Part shown: piece by piece, positions 6,405 through 14,500 of the stretch
How the letters are laid out: the number at the start of each line of letters is the position of its first letter
Position numbering within the stretch: position 1 is the first letter of the stretch
Assembly (NCBI GenBank): GCA_964370835.1
Contig: CAYJLO010000071.1
Location: 1-15,571, forward strand
DNA length: 15,571 nt
Direction of reading: 5' to 3'
Source: CAYJAD01 sp964370835
GTDB lineage: Bacteria; Desulfobacterota; Desulfovibrionia; Desulfovibrionales; Desulfovibrionaceae
The notes under the pieces: model-generated
What the model was told of the DNA's origin: nothing
What the model saw: only the letters and a program-made list of their open reading frames with translations
The model's database searches: none
Translations under genes and position numbers: made by a program

Positions 6405-6971
6405 TTATAAAGAACGCAATTTGCCAAAGGCCGTCCCCACTTTATCTAATCCCGAAAGCAAGGTTTTGCCATGGGTAAGTAAGGGGGAATAGCTTTGCGA
6501 TTGATAAGAATACATATCCGCCTTGCTTTGCGACACAGCCGCGGAATTGCGATGGTTCCATGCATCCACCCTTTTATTATAGTCTTGCCATGCGCCCTGC
6601 TCACGAATTTGCAAGGCATCCAGCTCGCCTCTTTCCGTGGTGTCCAGATTTAAATCCAAGGCTGAGCCCGTGTCCACGGTGACGCCGGCCGCAGCTTGCG
6701 CTGCCCTTTCCGAGCCTATGATTTTAGCCGCTTCTTGGCGTTTTTTAAGGCTTTCGTCGTAGGCTTCCAACTTTGCTTGTGCCCCTTCTTCTTCTGCCAT
6801 TTGAGCATGTTGCTCAGCCACGGCGGCATTGTATTCTGCCATGTCTTCTTGATATTCTCGTTGAGCTTGCTGAGCATTACTTTGTTGCACGGCGGAATAT
6901 GTGCCCATGGCCGCCGAGGCTATGGCAGTGATGGCAGAAATGACGGCGGTGGTGGTGGTTCCTATGGCCAT
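6405..6971 (-). CDS. Internal virion protein-like (T7 gp14-type)
   Basis: A 188-residue protein resembling the small internal virion proteins of podoviruses, which sit in the capsid core and are ejected into the cell envelope during DNA entry. It has a short hydrophobic N-terminal stretch (about 8-23, ISAITAIASAAMG), then a long Ala/Gln/Glu-rich coiled coil (about 28-93), and a GVTVDTGSALDL turn at 96-107 that recurs in this family. Its C-terminal part is rich in Ser and Tyr. I chose the start at 6971 because AAGGAGAT lies 4 bases upstream; the open frame extends much farther without support. It is the last gene of the phage operon. The gp15- and gp16-like core proteins that would normally follow are missing, and host sequence begins within about 60 bases. 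Confidence 0.7.
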   Translation of the reverse strand: MAIGTTTTAVISAITAIASAAMGTYSAVQQSNAQQAQREYQEDMAEYNAAVAEQHAQMAEEEGAQAKLEAYDESLKKRQEAAKIIGSERAAQAAAGVTVDTGSALDLNLDTTERGELDALQIREQGAWQDYNKRVDAWNHRNSAAVSQSKADMYSYQSQSYSPLLTHGKTLLSGLDKVGTAFGKLRSL

Positions 6972-6987
6972 AAAGATCTCCTTATTA

Positions 6988-7443
6988 TTAAAAGGTTTTA
7001 TGGAAGATATGTTCTGTAAGCTTAGCCCCAAGGCGACGGTATAAAGCATCGCAAGGCTTGGATGCGGGCGATGCATATTGCACCATGCCAACACCTCGCT
7101 TTTGCAGGGCTTTTTCCGCATGACGCAAAAGCTGTACAGCCTGCATGCCTTGGCGTTGTTCAGGACAAAGATACAAAGCGTCCAATTGCGCCAACAAAGT
7201 ATTTTGCTTATGGGGGCAAGGGCATATGGTAAAAACCGCATAACCGCACATCTCCCCTTGCGGCAAACGCGCTGTGCTCATGTGTAACATATTCAATTGT
7301 TCATATATTTCGTATTGTTCACCATTAAGCACATACTCTTGTGCCCCGTGCATACTGGCTTCCACTTCATCCCAATGGGCTTGCAAAAGCTGTGAAACAT
7401 GCGGTGCCACGGTGCTGAGATTTTCCGTTTGAAATAACAACAT
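6988..7443 (-). CDS. Phage GNAT-family acetyltransferase
   Basis: A 151-residue GNAT-fold protein. The acetyl-CoA binding motif A is visible as LDALYLCPEQRQGMQAVQLL at 87-106, with the R-Q-G-M-Q pyrophosphate loop at 97-101. A C-terminal ASPASKPCDALYRRLG segment (124-139) matches the usual final helix and strand. The start at 7443 has AAGGAG 5 bases upstream. It lies between the nozzle and internal virion genes. GNAT proteins occur at this position in several T7-like phages, sometimes listed as gp13-like, so it may be a virion or assembly factor or may acetylate a host target. The substrate cannot be told from sequence. Confidence 0.78.
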   Translation of the reverse strand: MLLFQTENLSTVAPHVSQLLQAHWDEVEASMHGAQEYVLNGEQYEIYEQLNMLHMSTARLPQGEMCGYAVFTICPCPHKQNTLLAQLDALYLCPEQRQGMQAVQLLRHAEKALQKRGVGMVQYASPASKPCDALYRRLGAKLTEHIFHKTF

Positions 7444-7460
7444 GAATACTCCTTACAAAG

Positions 7461-9509
7461 CTAATTTTGCATATCCACATCCAGAACCAGCGCCGATACG
7501 GTGAAAGGAAGGGGGCTGTCTTGCACAATCCATACGGTGCTTTGCGGCTCTTGCCCGCCTCCGGGGAGAAAATGCATATCGCCGCTGAAGGGACTCACGG
7601 CCGAGCCCCACGTGCTGGGTGTAAAGGGGAATTCATAGAGATGCTCCAAGCTTGCGCCATACTTTCCCCCCACAGAATGTTGCACGCGTACAAGGCTTTG
7701 CCCAAGAGCGCGCATTTTTCCAAGACTGGTGCCCGAGGAGCCCTCCCCTTCGCTGGGCAGTGGTGCCAAAGCAGAGCGATAGGCAAGGCCCACATGCACC
7801 GTTTTCGCCGCATAGGGCAAAGTAAGACTGCCCTGCCGCACCTGCACGTTCTCCACAGGGCTACCATCTGCCAACACAATCACCTGAGCATCTTCCAAAT
7901 GCTCTAAGCCGCTGAACTGCGTGCGAGACGCAGCTTCGTGAAAGCTTATGCCAGCATCCAGAAAAAAAGCTTGCTCAATACCTTGGCTTTCTTGCCAGCG
8001 CGGGTGTAACTTTTCCAAGTAATAATGCTCCTGCTCACCCTGCATGCGTGCCACCACCATATAAATGGCATCGCCCTCCGCCGCCGATACGCTCACCACC
8101 GAGCGCACTTTGCCTTGGGTTTCATGCCTACTCCACCCCCAAATATCGTGCTCCTTCATGTAGGTGAGAGCCAAGAGCACGCCATCATCACGCACAATCC
8201 AAATGGTGGAATACGGCGTTTGCTGATAGGCCCATTGCTTGAGGCTATGCCCATCAAAAAGATGCGGCGCCATGATGGAAAGATCGTTGCCGGAGTAGCC
8301 ATCCTTTTCCAAGCTATAGAATAAATCGCGCACTCGGGCCCCATGCCTTTGCACATGCATGATGGAATTGCCTATGATAATAGGAAATAAGTTGGATGAG
8401 CCCCAATAGCTTTGGGCCGTGATTTGTATATTCACCGCACTTATGGCAGTACCCTCGCCGCTGGCTTTATACTCACTGCCGCTGGTGCCTATGAGTAAAT
8501 CCCCAAAGCTGGCCGCCCAGGTGATGGCGTCTATATTTCCCGAGGCAATGTGATATTCCACGGGGTCATCTTCCTGCAAGGGACGAGATTTACGGAAATT
8601 TTCAAAATCCCCCACGCGCGACATGTAAAAGGCTTGTGGATTTTGTCGCGTGGATGCCAAAATCATGCGCTGTTGATGAAAGGATACTATGCCGGGATAA
8701 TTCCCGTCGGCAAAGGGGAACCAATCTTCCTTGGGCGTGTCGGAAATATCGGCTTCGTAATTATTATCCACAAAGGAAAGGTTTGTGCTTATGCCTATGA
8801 AGCCAAAATATCCGGCCTCCTCGCGGTAAATATTATACTCAGCGGCCTCTGCCACCGCTGACCAACTTATGGTGGAACGGTTACCCACCACCCAATCGGA
8901 AGGATGTCGCCCCGTGATACTGCCCACGGCCGATGGTAGGGATTCCTTGCCTTGTGCATCCACCGCCACAATTTTATAACGCAAGGTATAGCCATTGGCC
9001 TCACCGGTGAAGCTCACTATGGGCGTTGCAGGCGCAGGCAAGGAGGCATTGAGCATCACCTCGCTTAAAGTCCATGCATACCAAGGCTCCACGCCACTGC
9101 GACTTATTTTATGCAAAGGGTATTTTTGATGCGCTAGGTACACAATGTCCCCCACTTGCGCAAAGGATATATCCAATAAGTCGTCCTTATCATAAGGTGT
9201 TTCCAAAACGGCCATGGGAATAAGTCCCTCAGCGTGGGCAATACGCAAGGTATTTTGAGCAAAAATCAGTACAAAATTATGCTGCGCCTCCACATTGAAA
9301 GAAAAGGGTAAGAGCACAGCGTCATTTTCTGTTCCTGTGCCAAGGTCTGCCAAAAACATGGTGCCGGGGCGCCGCTCCACATTGCCGTGTACCGTGGGTA
9401 AGAAATTTTCCATGCACTGCACAGAGTTTTTATATCGAGACAAATCATAACGAGCGGATAAGGAGGGGGCCACCTCTCCGCCGGTGAAGTTAGTTATGGC
9501 TACGCGCAT
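7461..9509 (-). CDS. Tail tubular protein B-like nozzle (T7 gp12-type)
   Basis: A 682-residue virion protein with the characteristic N-terminus NFTGGEVAPSLSARYDLSRY (7-26), followed by a CMENFLP and RRPGT segment (about 32-50). This opening is shared by podoviral tail tubular protein B and related nozzle proteins, which form the distal tail tube that contacts the fibres. The rest is beta-rich with repeated Trp and Gly turns, including WVVGNRSTISWSAV and VVSFTGEANGYTLRY-like fibronectin-type stretches in the middle. It is somewhat shorter than T7 gp12 (794). AAAGGAA lies 5 bases before the start at 9509. In T7 this gene directly follows the gp11 gene; here seven other genes separate them. Confidence 0.75.
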   Translation of the reverse strand: MRVAITNFTGGEVAPSLSARYDLSRYKNSVQCMENFLPTVHGNVERRPGTMFLADLGTGTENDAVLLPFSFNVEAQHNFVLIFAQNTLRIAHAEGLIPMAVLETPYDKDDLLDISFAQVGDIVYLAHQKYPLHKISRSGVEPWYAWTLSEVMLNASLPAPATPIVSFTGEANGYTLRYKIVAVDAQGKESLPSAVGSITGRHPSDWVVGNRSTISWSAVAEAAEYNIYREEAGYFGFIGISTNLSFVDNNYEADISDTPKEDWFPFADGNYPGIVSFHQQRMILASTRQNPQAFYMSRVGDFENFRKSRPLQEDDPVEYHIASGNIDAITWAASFGDLLIGTSGSEYKASGEGTAISAVNIQITAQSYWGSSNLFPIIIGNSIMHVQRHGARVRDLFYSLEKDGYSGNDLSIMAPHLFDGHSLKQWAYQQTPYSTIWIVRDDGVLLALTYMKEHDIWGWSRHETQGKVRSVVSVSAAEGDAIYMVVARMQGEQEHYYLEKLHPRWQESQGIEQAFFLDAGISFHEAASRTQFSGLEHLEDAQVIVLADGSPVENVQVRQGSLTLPYAAKTVHVGLAYRSALAPLPSEGEGSSGTSLGKMRALGQSLVRVQHSVGGKYGASLEHLYEFPFTPSTWGSAVSPFSGDMHFLPGGGQEPQSTVWIVQDSPLPFTVSALVLDVDMQN

Positions 9510-9519
9510 ATGTATTCCT

Positions 9520-9915
9520 TTAGTGTGAAAGACCTTTATGTTTTTCGTAGGTGCGTAAAGAAGCCAAACCCAAAATGCTCAACGCCAACTCCAGCATGCC
9601 GCCGTCCATGGGGGGCAAATGCACAAGGGCTGGATAGGCCGCGTACAAAAAGGGAAAAATGTAAGGCTTCACTATATAGGTAAAAGCTATGGAAATGGCG
9701 CAAATCCAGCCAATGGCAGGACGCCATCCGGCCACAAAGAGTGAGCGATGGGTGGCCTCTTGTGCGTTGATGTTGGCCTGGGCGGTGTTTTGCGCTTGTA
9801 AGGCATCCAATTGCTTCACTAGCAAGGCCGCACGGTGTTTTTTATCCCCGTCAAAAAGATCCATTCCTTCGGTGAGTAAGCGCGTGGTTGCGCCCAGTAT
9901 CTCCACAAGAGCCAT
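9520..9915 (-). CDS. Holin, 3TM family
   Basis: A 131-residue small membrane protein of the 3TM phage holin family (the GTA_holin_3TM type). An amphipathic N-terminal helix carrying DGDKKHRAALL (about 22-32) leads to the conserved GWRPAIGW motif (63-70). This starts the first clear membrane helix (about 68-90); another hydrophobic segment follows at 103-121 and the tail is basic (RTYEKHKG). Holins form lesions in the inner membrane that set lysis timing and let endolysin out. The gene lies directly after the M15 endolysin with a 43-base gap, and GAGGAGG sits 4 bases before its ATG. Confidence 0.88.
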   Translation of the reverse strand: MALVEILGATTRLLTEGMDLFDGDKKHRAALLVKQLDALQAQNTAQANINAQEATHRSLFVAGWRPAIGWICAISIAFTYIVKPYIFPFLYAAYPALVHLPPMDGGMLELALSILGLASLRTYEKHKGLSH

Positions 9916-9958
9916 AATGCCTCCTCATGGCCTATTGAAATCTATTTAAATCAGTCTG

Positions 9959-10351
9959 CTAATAATCAAAAAACACCTGCTGGGCATGCTTCTTACTTAA
10001 GCCCACATGCAAAAAATGCTTGGCCTGATTGAGCCCCAAACGTGGCACGCCATGGGCATACAACAAGGGCACAAGGGCAAACAAAAATTGACTGTTGGGT
10101 ATGTGAATATCCACGGCGGTGCATAGTCCCGTGTCGGTATTTTCCCGCACATGTTCACTGCCTTGCGAGCCACCCACGGACTCATTGTGCACCTTGCAAC
10201 GCACGGCTGAGTTTATACGCATGGGCTGCCCCAAGGTCTCACGCACAGCATCCAGGATATGCAACAAGCGCGGATCCATAGCTTTTACACCCAAGCCGCA
10301 AGAGCCGCATTTGCATTGAAATTCAGCATCCGTAAAAAATTGTAACGCCAT
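9959..10351 (-). CDS. M15 family peptidase, phage endolysin
   Basis: A 130-residue zinc peptidase of the M15A/M15_3 type (D-Ala-D-Ala or L-Ala-D-Glu cleaving), acting on peptidoglycan. The zinc ligands are visible: H67 in GSEH, D81 in AVDIHI, and H115 in HFLHVG. R47-INSAVRC at 45-52 is the usual substrate-side strand. The N-terminus has a Cys cluster (C13, C15, C18 in FQCKCGSCG), common in phage members of this family. There is no signal peptide, so export depends on the neighbouring holin. The start at 10351 is set by GGGGAGG upstream; the frame extends to 10408 without support. Its start follows the previous gene's stop as TAGTCATG. Confidence 0.9.
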   Translation of the reverse strand: MALQFFTDAEFQCKCGSCGLGVKAMDPRLLHILDAVRETLGQPMRINSAVRCKVHNESVGGSQGSEHVRENTDTGLCTAVDIHIPNSQFLFALVPLLYAHGVPRLGLNQAKHFLHVGLSKKHAQQVFFDY

Positions 10352-10353
10352 GA

Positions 10354-10632
10354 CTATCCTCCCCATAGGCTGAGTATTTTGGTGCTCATGCCCACCACCA
10401 TGCCGCAAAGGGTTGTGGTCACTATGGAGGAAATGACGGCAGATTTTGTGGTATTCACCGCTATTTTTTTCTCCATGGAGGTGAGCACCTTAAGTATTTC
10501 CTTATAATCTTCGCGCAGTTCCTTCACATCCCTATGTATGGTGTGACATTCAAAGGGATTGGCCATGTGACTTAAAATGCAGGTGTGTTCTTGAGAACTT
10601 TGCGTGGCCTGCGCGTGTTGTGTACTTGGCAT
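10354..10632 (-). CDS. Small phage membrane protein, coiled coil plus C-terminal TM
   Basis: A 92-residue protein of unknown function. It has a polar N-terminus with Cys and His (C18, H22, C29, H31), a charged coiled-coil helix (about 31-60, DVKELREDYKEILKVL) and one hydrophobic helix near the C-terminus (about 66-88). This layout recalls XhlA-type and other small lysis-associated proteins that tether a cytoplasmic coiled coil to the membrane. Its position just ahead of the endolysin and holin fits a lysis accessory role, but that is inference from shape and place. AAAGGA lies 7 bases upstream of the ATG at 10632. It is not a classical Rz spanin, which would have an N-terminal anchor. Confidence 0.6.
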   Translation of the reverse strand: MPSTQHAQATQSSQEHTCILSHMANPFECHTIHRDVKELREDYKEILKVLTSMEKKIAVNTTKSAVISSIVTTTLCGMVVGMSTKILSLWGG

Positions 10633-10653
10633 ATTTTTTCCTTTGGGCAGAGG

Positions 10654-10887
10654 TTACAAACGTAATTCTGGGGGAAAGTGGCGTCCCTGCCTTTCACTCT
10701 CATAGGAGCTTTTGCAGTGATCTTTTTCCCAAAAACATAAAAAATCTATGACCTGCAAAGGCCATGAGCGAATGCCTGCCACATGCCAGCGATAAGCGCG
10801 GCTTGAGAGGGTTTCATCGGGCCAACCGCCGCACAAGGCATTGAAAAGCTGATCCACAGCTATGGCTATTTTTTTACAATGATTCAT
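10654..10887 (-). CDS. Conserved small phage protein (PDETLSSR family)
   Basis: A 77-residue protein with the strongly conserved pattern DQLFNALCGGWPDETLSSRA (12-31) and a WEKDHCKSSYESE.QGRH.PPEL tail (53-75). The same pattern is common near lysis genes of many proteobacterial prophages, where databases often call it a pseudouridine synthase, a label I think unsupported because no such domain fits in 77 residues. The function is unknown; the conserved Cys58 and His56-rich tail could bind metal. I chose the ATG at 10887, which follows the DUF4376 stop as TAGTCATG; the longer frame to 11082 only shadows that gene. The ribosome site is weak, so translation may be coupled to the upstream gene. 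Confidence 0.7.
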   Translation of the reverse strand: MNHCKKIAIAVDQLFNALCGGWPDETLSSRAYRWHVAGIRSWPLQVIDFLCFWEKDHCKSSYESERQGRHFPPELRL

Positions 10888-10889
10888 GA

Positions 10890-11546
10890 CTATACCCATT
10901 CTATGCCTTGTACTTCTTGCACCGTGCTGGCTTGCATCACTTGTTCCTTTAAGCTTCTTCCCTCGATGAGGATGCCATTTTTGTGAATAGTTTCCGCATG
11001 ACTCCAAAAAGCTATGAATTGCTCCGCATTGAAGGTGATCTTCACCATATTCATATGCGCCATATCTCTGTAGCCATTCCAATCAATGGTGTTTGGCACA
11101 AGAGCATTTTGTCCATTTGCCTGAGATATAAGATATAAATTAGCTCCATTCATGGCTGAGTTAAAATTGCTTTGGTCTTCGGTGCCAAAGCTAAAGTGTA
11201 AAGGTTGTGCCATGAGATTTTCATCTTCGTACCAAAAGCCAGCGGTAATTTTCGAGGTTGCTGCATTGTCAATTTCAGCTATTTTAGACTCTTTTGCCTC
11301 CTCCAGAGTAGGGGGAATAACAACTTGTAGGCGCGCCTTCTCTTCTTCCCACAAAGTAACATAAGGTTGCACATCGTCATAAGTGCAAGGTTGATTCGAA
11401 GCGTTTGTAAATTCCATATGCCCCTGCCCGTTCAACCACTGCAATGCATGTAAATTGGCATGAGGTGCCGTATAGTCAAAGGTAAGGGCCTCTCCAGCCA
11501 CAATAATAAGACGATCGCTGGGTACAGCGGTTACTTGATATGCCAT
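10890..11546 (-). CDS. DUF4376 domain phage tail-associated protein
   Basis: A 218-residue protein. The N-terminal part (15-75) contains HALQWLNGQGHMEFTN and VTLWEEEKARLQ, typical of proteins following tail-fibre genes in Desulfovibrio-type prophages. The DUF4376 domain starts at about 80 with LEEAKESKIAEIDNAATSKI and TAGFWYEDE, and includes LHFSFGTEDQSNFNSAMNGA at about 116-135. Genes of this kind sit directly after a tail fibre and are thought to act as fibre assembly factors or chaperones, or as distal fibre parts; no mechanism is known. The start is one base after the fibre stop, with GAGGTG 4 bases upstream, so the two are translationally linked. Confidence 0.8.
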   Translation of the reverse strand: MAYQVTAVPSDRLIIVAGEALTFDYTAPHANLHALQWLNGQGHMEFTNASNQPCTYDDVQPYVTLWEEEKARLQVVIPPTLEEAKESKIAEIDNAATSKITAGFWYEDENLMAQPLHFSFGTEDQSNFNSAMNGANLYLISQANGQNALVPNTIDWNGYRDMAHMNMVKITFNAEQFIAFWSHAETIHKNGILIEGRSLKEQVMQASTVQEVQGIEWV

Positions 11547-11547
11547 G

Positions 11548-14500
11548 TTACACCTCGTTATTATTTACTTGGGAAAGTTTATCCGTGGGAACTAAGATTT
11601 TTAGCTTAGAGTCCAAATCTTGGCGAAGAACTAAAGCGTCTTGCATGGTAGCATACGCGCTTGCCGTATTTATCAAGAGCACGGAGTCCACTTCTAAGGT
11701 ATATTCGTATGGCCCTTCCATGGGCTCTCCGCGTGAAGCATTAAGCAAATCAAGGTCACCATGACATATGCGTGCGGTTGCACCTTCTAAAACCTGTATC
11801 TTGCTTCCGCTTGGTAAAGTAAGAGGGCTTTTAGATGTGATATACTGCAAAGCAAGTGGGGCGTTTGTTGAAGAAACACTTGCTGTTTGATTTAACGTAC
11901 TGGGTGTATAGGATATTCGAATGGCAGAGTCAGTGGATACTAGTTGAACTTTTGTTATCTTACCTTCAACTGCCGCATCGCAATACCCTTGCACAACCGT
12001 ATAGGCAGTGTATTCTGCAAAATCACCCACTGGAGGTTCTGGTATTTCTGGTATTACTGGAGCAGTTCTCTTTATTAATTGAAAATCCACACCAAATACC
12101 TTCAACACATAATCCGCATTGGCCTCTGGAGTTATTAAACTGGGAATGTGCCCTGCGGTGCTCGGGTAGGTAATGACAGTTGGCGTTGCACCAGATGTAA
12201 AGTACAAGGCACTGGGCACGTAAGCACCGTCTTGCGCCGTAAGGTGTAATGTGTTGAGTTCGCCATATTTATAAATGGAATTACCCGCCACAGAAACAGA
12301 AATGTTTTTATTTACTAAATCCTCAATCACATTAGGGGCAGAACCACTCCCACCACTTATGCTTATGTTTCCAGAGCCAAGCAAGCTTTGTCCATTTAAC
12401 GTTTTGATAGACACACCGCTTTCAAGCTTCTTTTGAGCCTCATAAGAACCATCGTAGTACGTCATGGCGTCAAAAGGGTGTGCAAAAGACTTTTTTACCA
12501 CTGGCAACATCAAATCATATTCAGATTTTGACAATTGCGTTGTTATCCCTGCGGGAAGTGCAGAATAAACCACACTATCTATGCTTACGCCGTAAAGGGG
12601 GTATAAAAGATTTTGAATATACCCCAAGGCCAAAAGAGTGCGCCCCTCTTCCAAATCAATATGATAACCGTCACGGGTAAGCTCATCGCCTATTGCATTA
12701 AGTTCTGCTACGCTTCTTGCGTTTTGCACAACGGTGTTACTTGGAATTATGCCGTATACATCGGGATAATTCTCCAAAATCTTTTTGGCCGTTTCAGACT
12801 GAGCCTCATACATTGCTTGCTGGCTCGAGGCGTAGTTGACAAAATCAGAGTGTGTAGAGTTTTTGGCATAAGGCCATGCCATGTGATACATTATCTTTAC
12901 GGATTTATTGACGCAATTTTCTTTCACGTAATCAATAAGTGTTTGTAAACTCGGCGTGATAGTGTCATACATGCCAGAGTCTCCAGACACTTGTTGTACC
13001 GTCACCACATCCCAACTTTGTGCTTGAATGGCTTGTAATAACGTGACCTTTATGGAACTCGCCACAGGAGTTGCAAAGGAGCTCTCATAATAAGAATAAC
13101 TGGTTGCAGATGAACCCATATTCCCCACATGAGTGGCCAAAGAGCTTCCACCAATGGAGGCGTTACCTATAGTAAAATCTTGTACATTTGCAGACGTAAG
13201 AAGTGAGCCCACCCATTGTGTCATGTCATCAGAAAATGAATTTCCAATGCACAAAACGTTTATGGGCTTTCCTTGCAATGGGAAATTATTTGGTTCAATA
13301 AAGTCATCGTCACCTGTCACACTAATCATCACCGCGTCCGCATTGCCAGAAATGCGTACCATTCCCTTTGTATGGGGGCGCGCATACACAATCTGCTCTT
13401 TCACGTCGGAGATTTCTTTCTTGATTACGGTGTCATCGTAAAGTGCACCGCTTCCACCTTGCACAGCAGACCAGCTGCCGTTTTGCCTTGCGTACTGCTT
13501 TCCATCTTGCGGCGCTTCAGCAATACTACCACCGCCCGTGGCACTAATGACATTACCGTTCATGGTGATATTGGCACCTGACACAAGCTCATCTTGCTTC
13601 GCACCTATGGATGTATTAAGCCCTTGCACAGCACTGTCAAAATGTTCTTTCGTCACAAAAACATCGCCGCTGCCACCACCAGAAATGGGCAGTTTTTCTA
13701 TGTAAGCAAGCGTATAATACGGTGGTAAGTTTTGCCCGTGGGAGTGAGGTTGGGAGCCTCCTGTGGCACTCACGACACCACTGCCATATACCCCGCCTGT
13801 ACCCCCACCAAATTTCCCAGAGTCCATACTATGCGTAGCGGCAGGATACAAAGCTTGAGAGTGACTATGCATAGGCATATGACTAGTTGTAAGCGTAAAG
13901 GGTTTAGTTGCTTCACTCTCACCCTCTTGGGGTACAGCCCCTTGATTTTGCCCTGTACCCCCAAGGATAAATTTACCGCGGCTGGGCTCGTGCAATTGCC
14001 ATGTGAAATCTGGTTCAGTTTGCCCATTGGGTATGGGATGTTTATTATTTGGGCCGCCAAAAGAACCACTGAAAGCTACCACCACTCCTGCCATAAACGC
14101 TGTTTGCGCTAAATCCGCCATGGTGGAGAGCACCATGTCCCCTTCACTTTGCACGCGACCCACTTGCGTATCACCTTCGGCTTTCACACGTACCACGGCT
14201 TCTTCTCCCGCGGCATAACCGGCCTCGGCGGCGGATTGGGCGGCATCTTCGGCGCTTTGTTGCGCGGCTTGCGCGGCTGTGGTGGCTGCTGTTGCGCTAT
14301 TGTTTGCCTGCGTTTCACTTTGAGCCGCACTTTGCGCTGATGCCATGGCAGAGGCTGCGTTGTCTCGTAACTCTTGTATAAGCTTATCAGGCCCATCTTC
14401 ACTGGAAGCATCCACTCTAATGCTACGCTCCACGGCTTCCTTAAGCTGCTGACGCTCAGCCGTGGCCTTATCCAAAGCATCTTCAATGACGGAAGGATCA

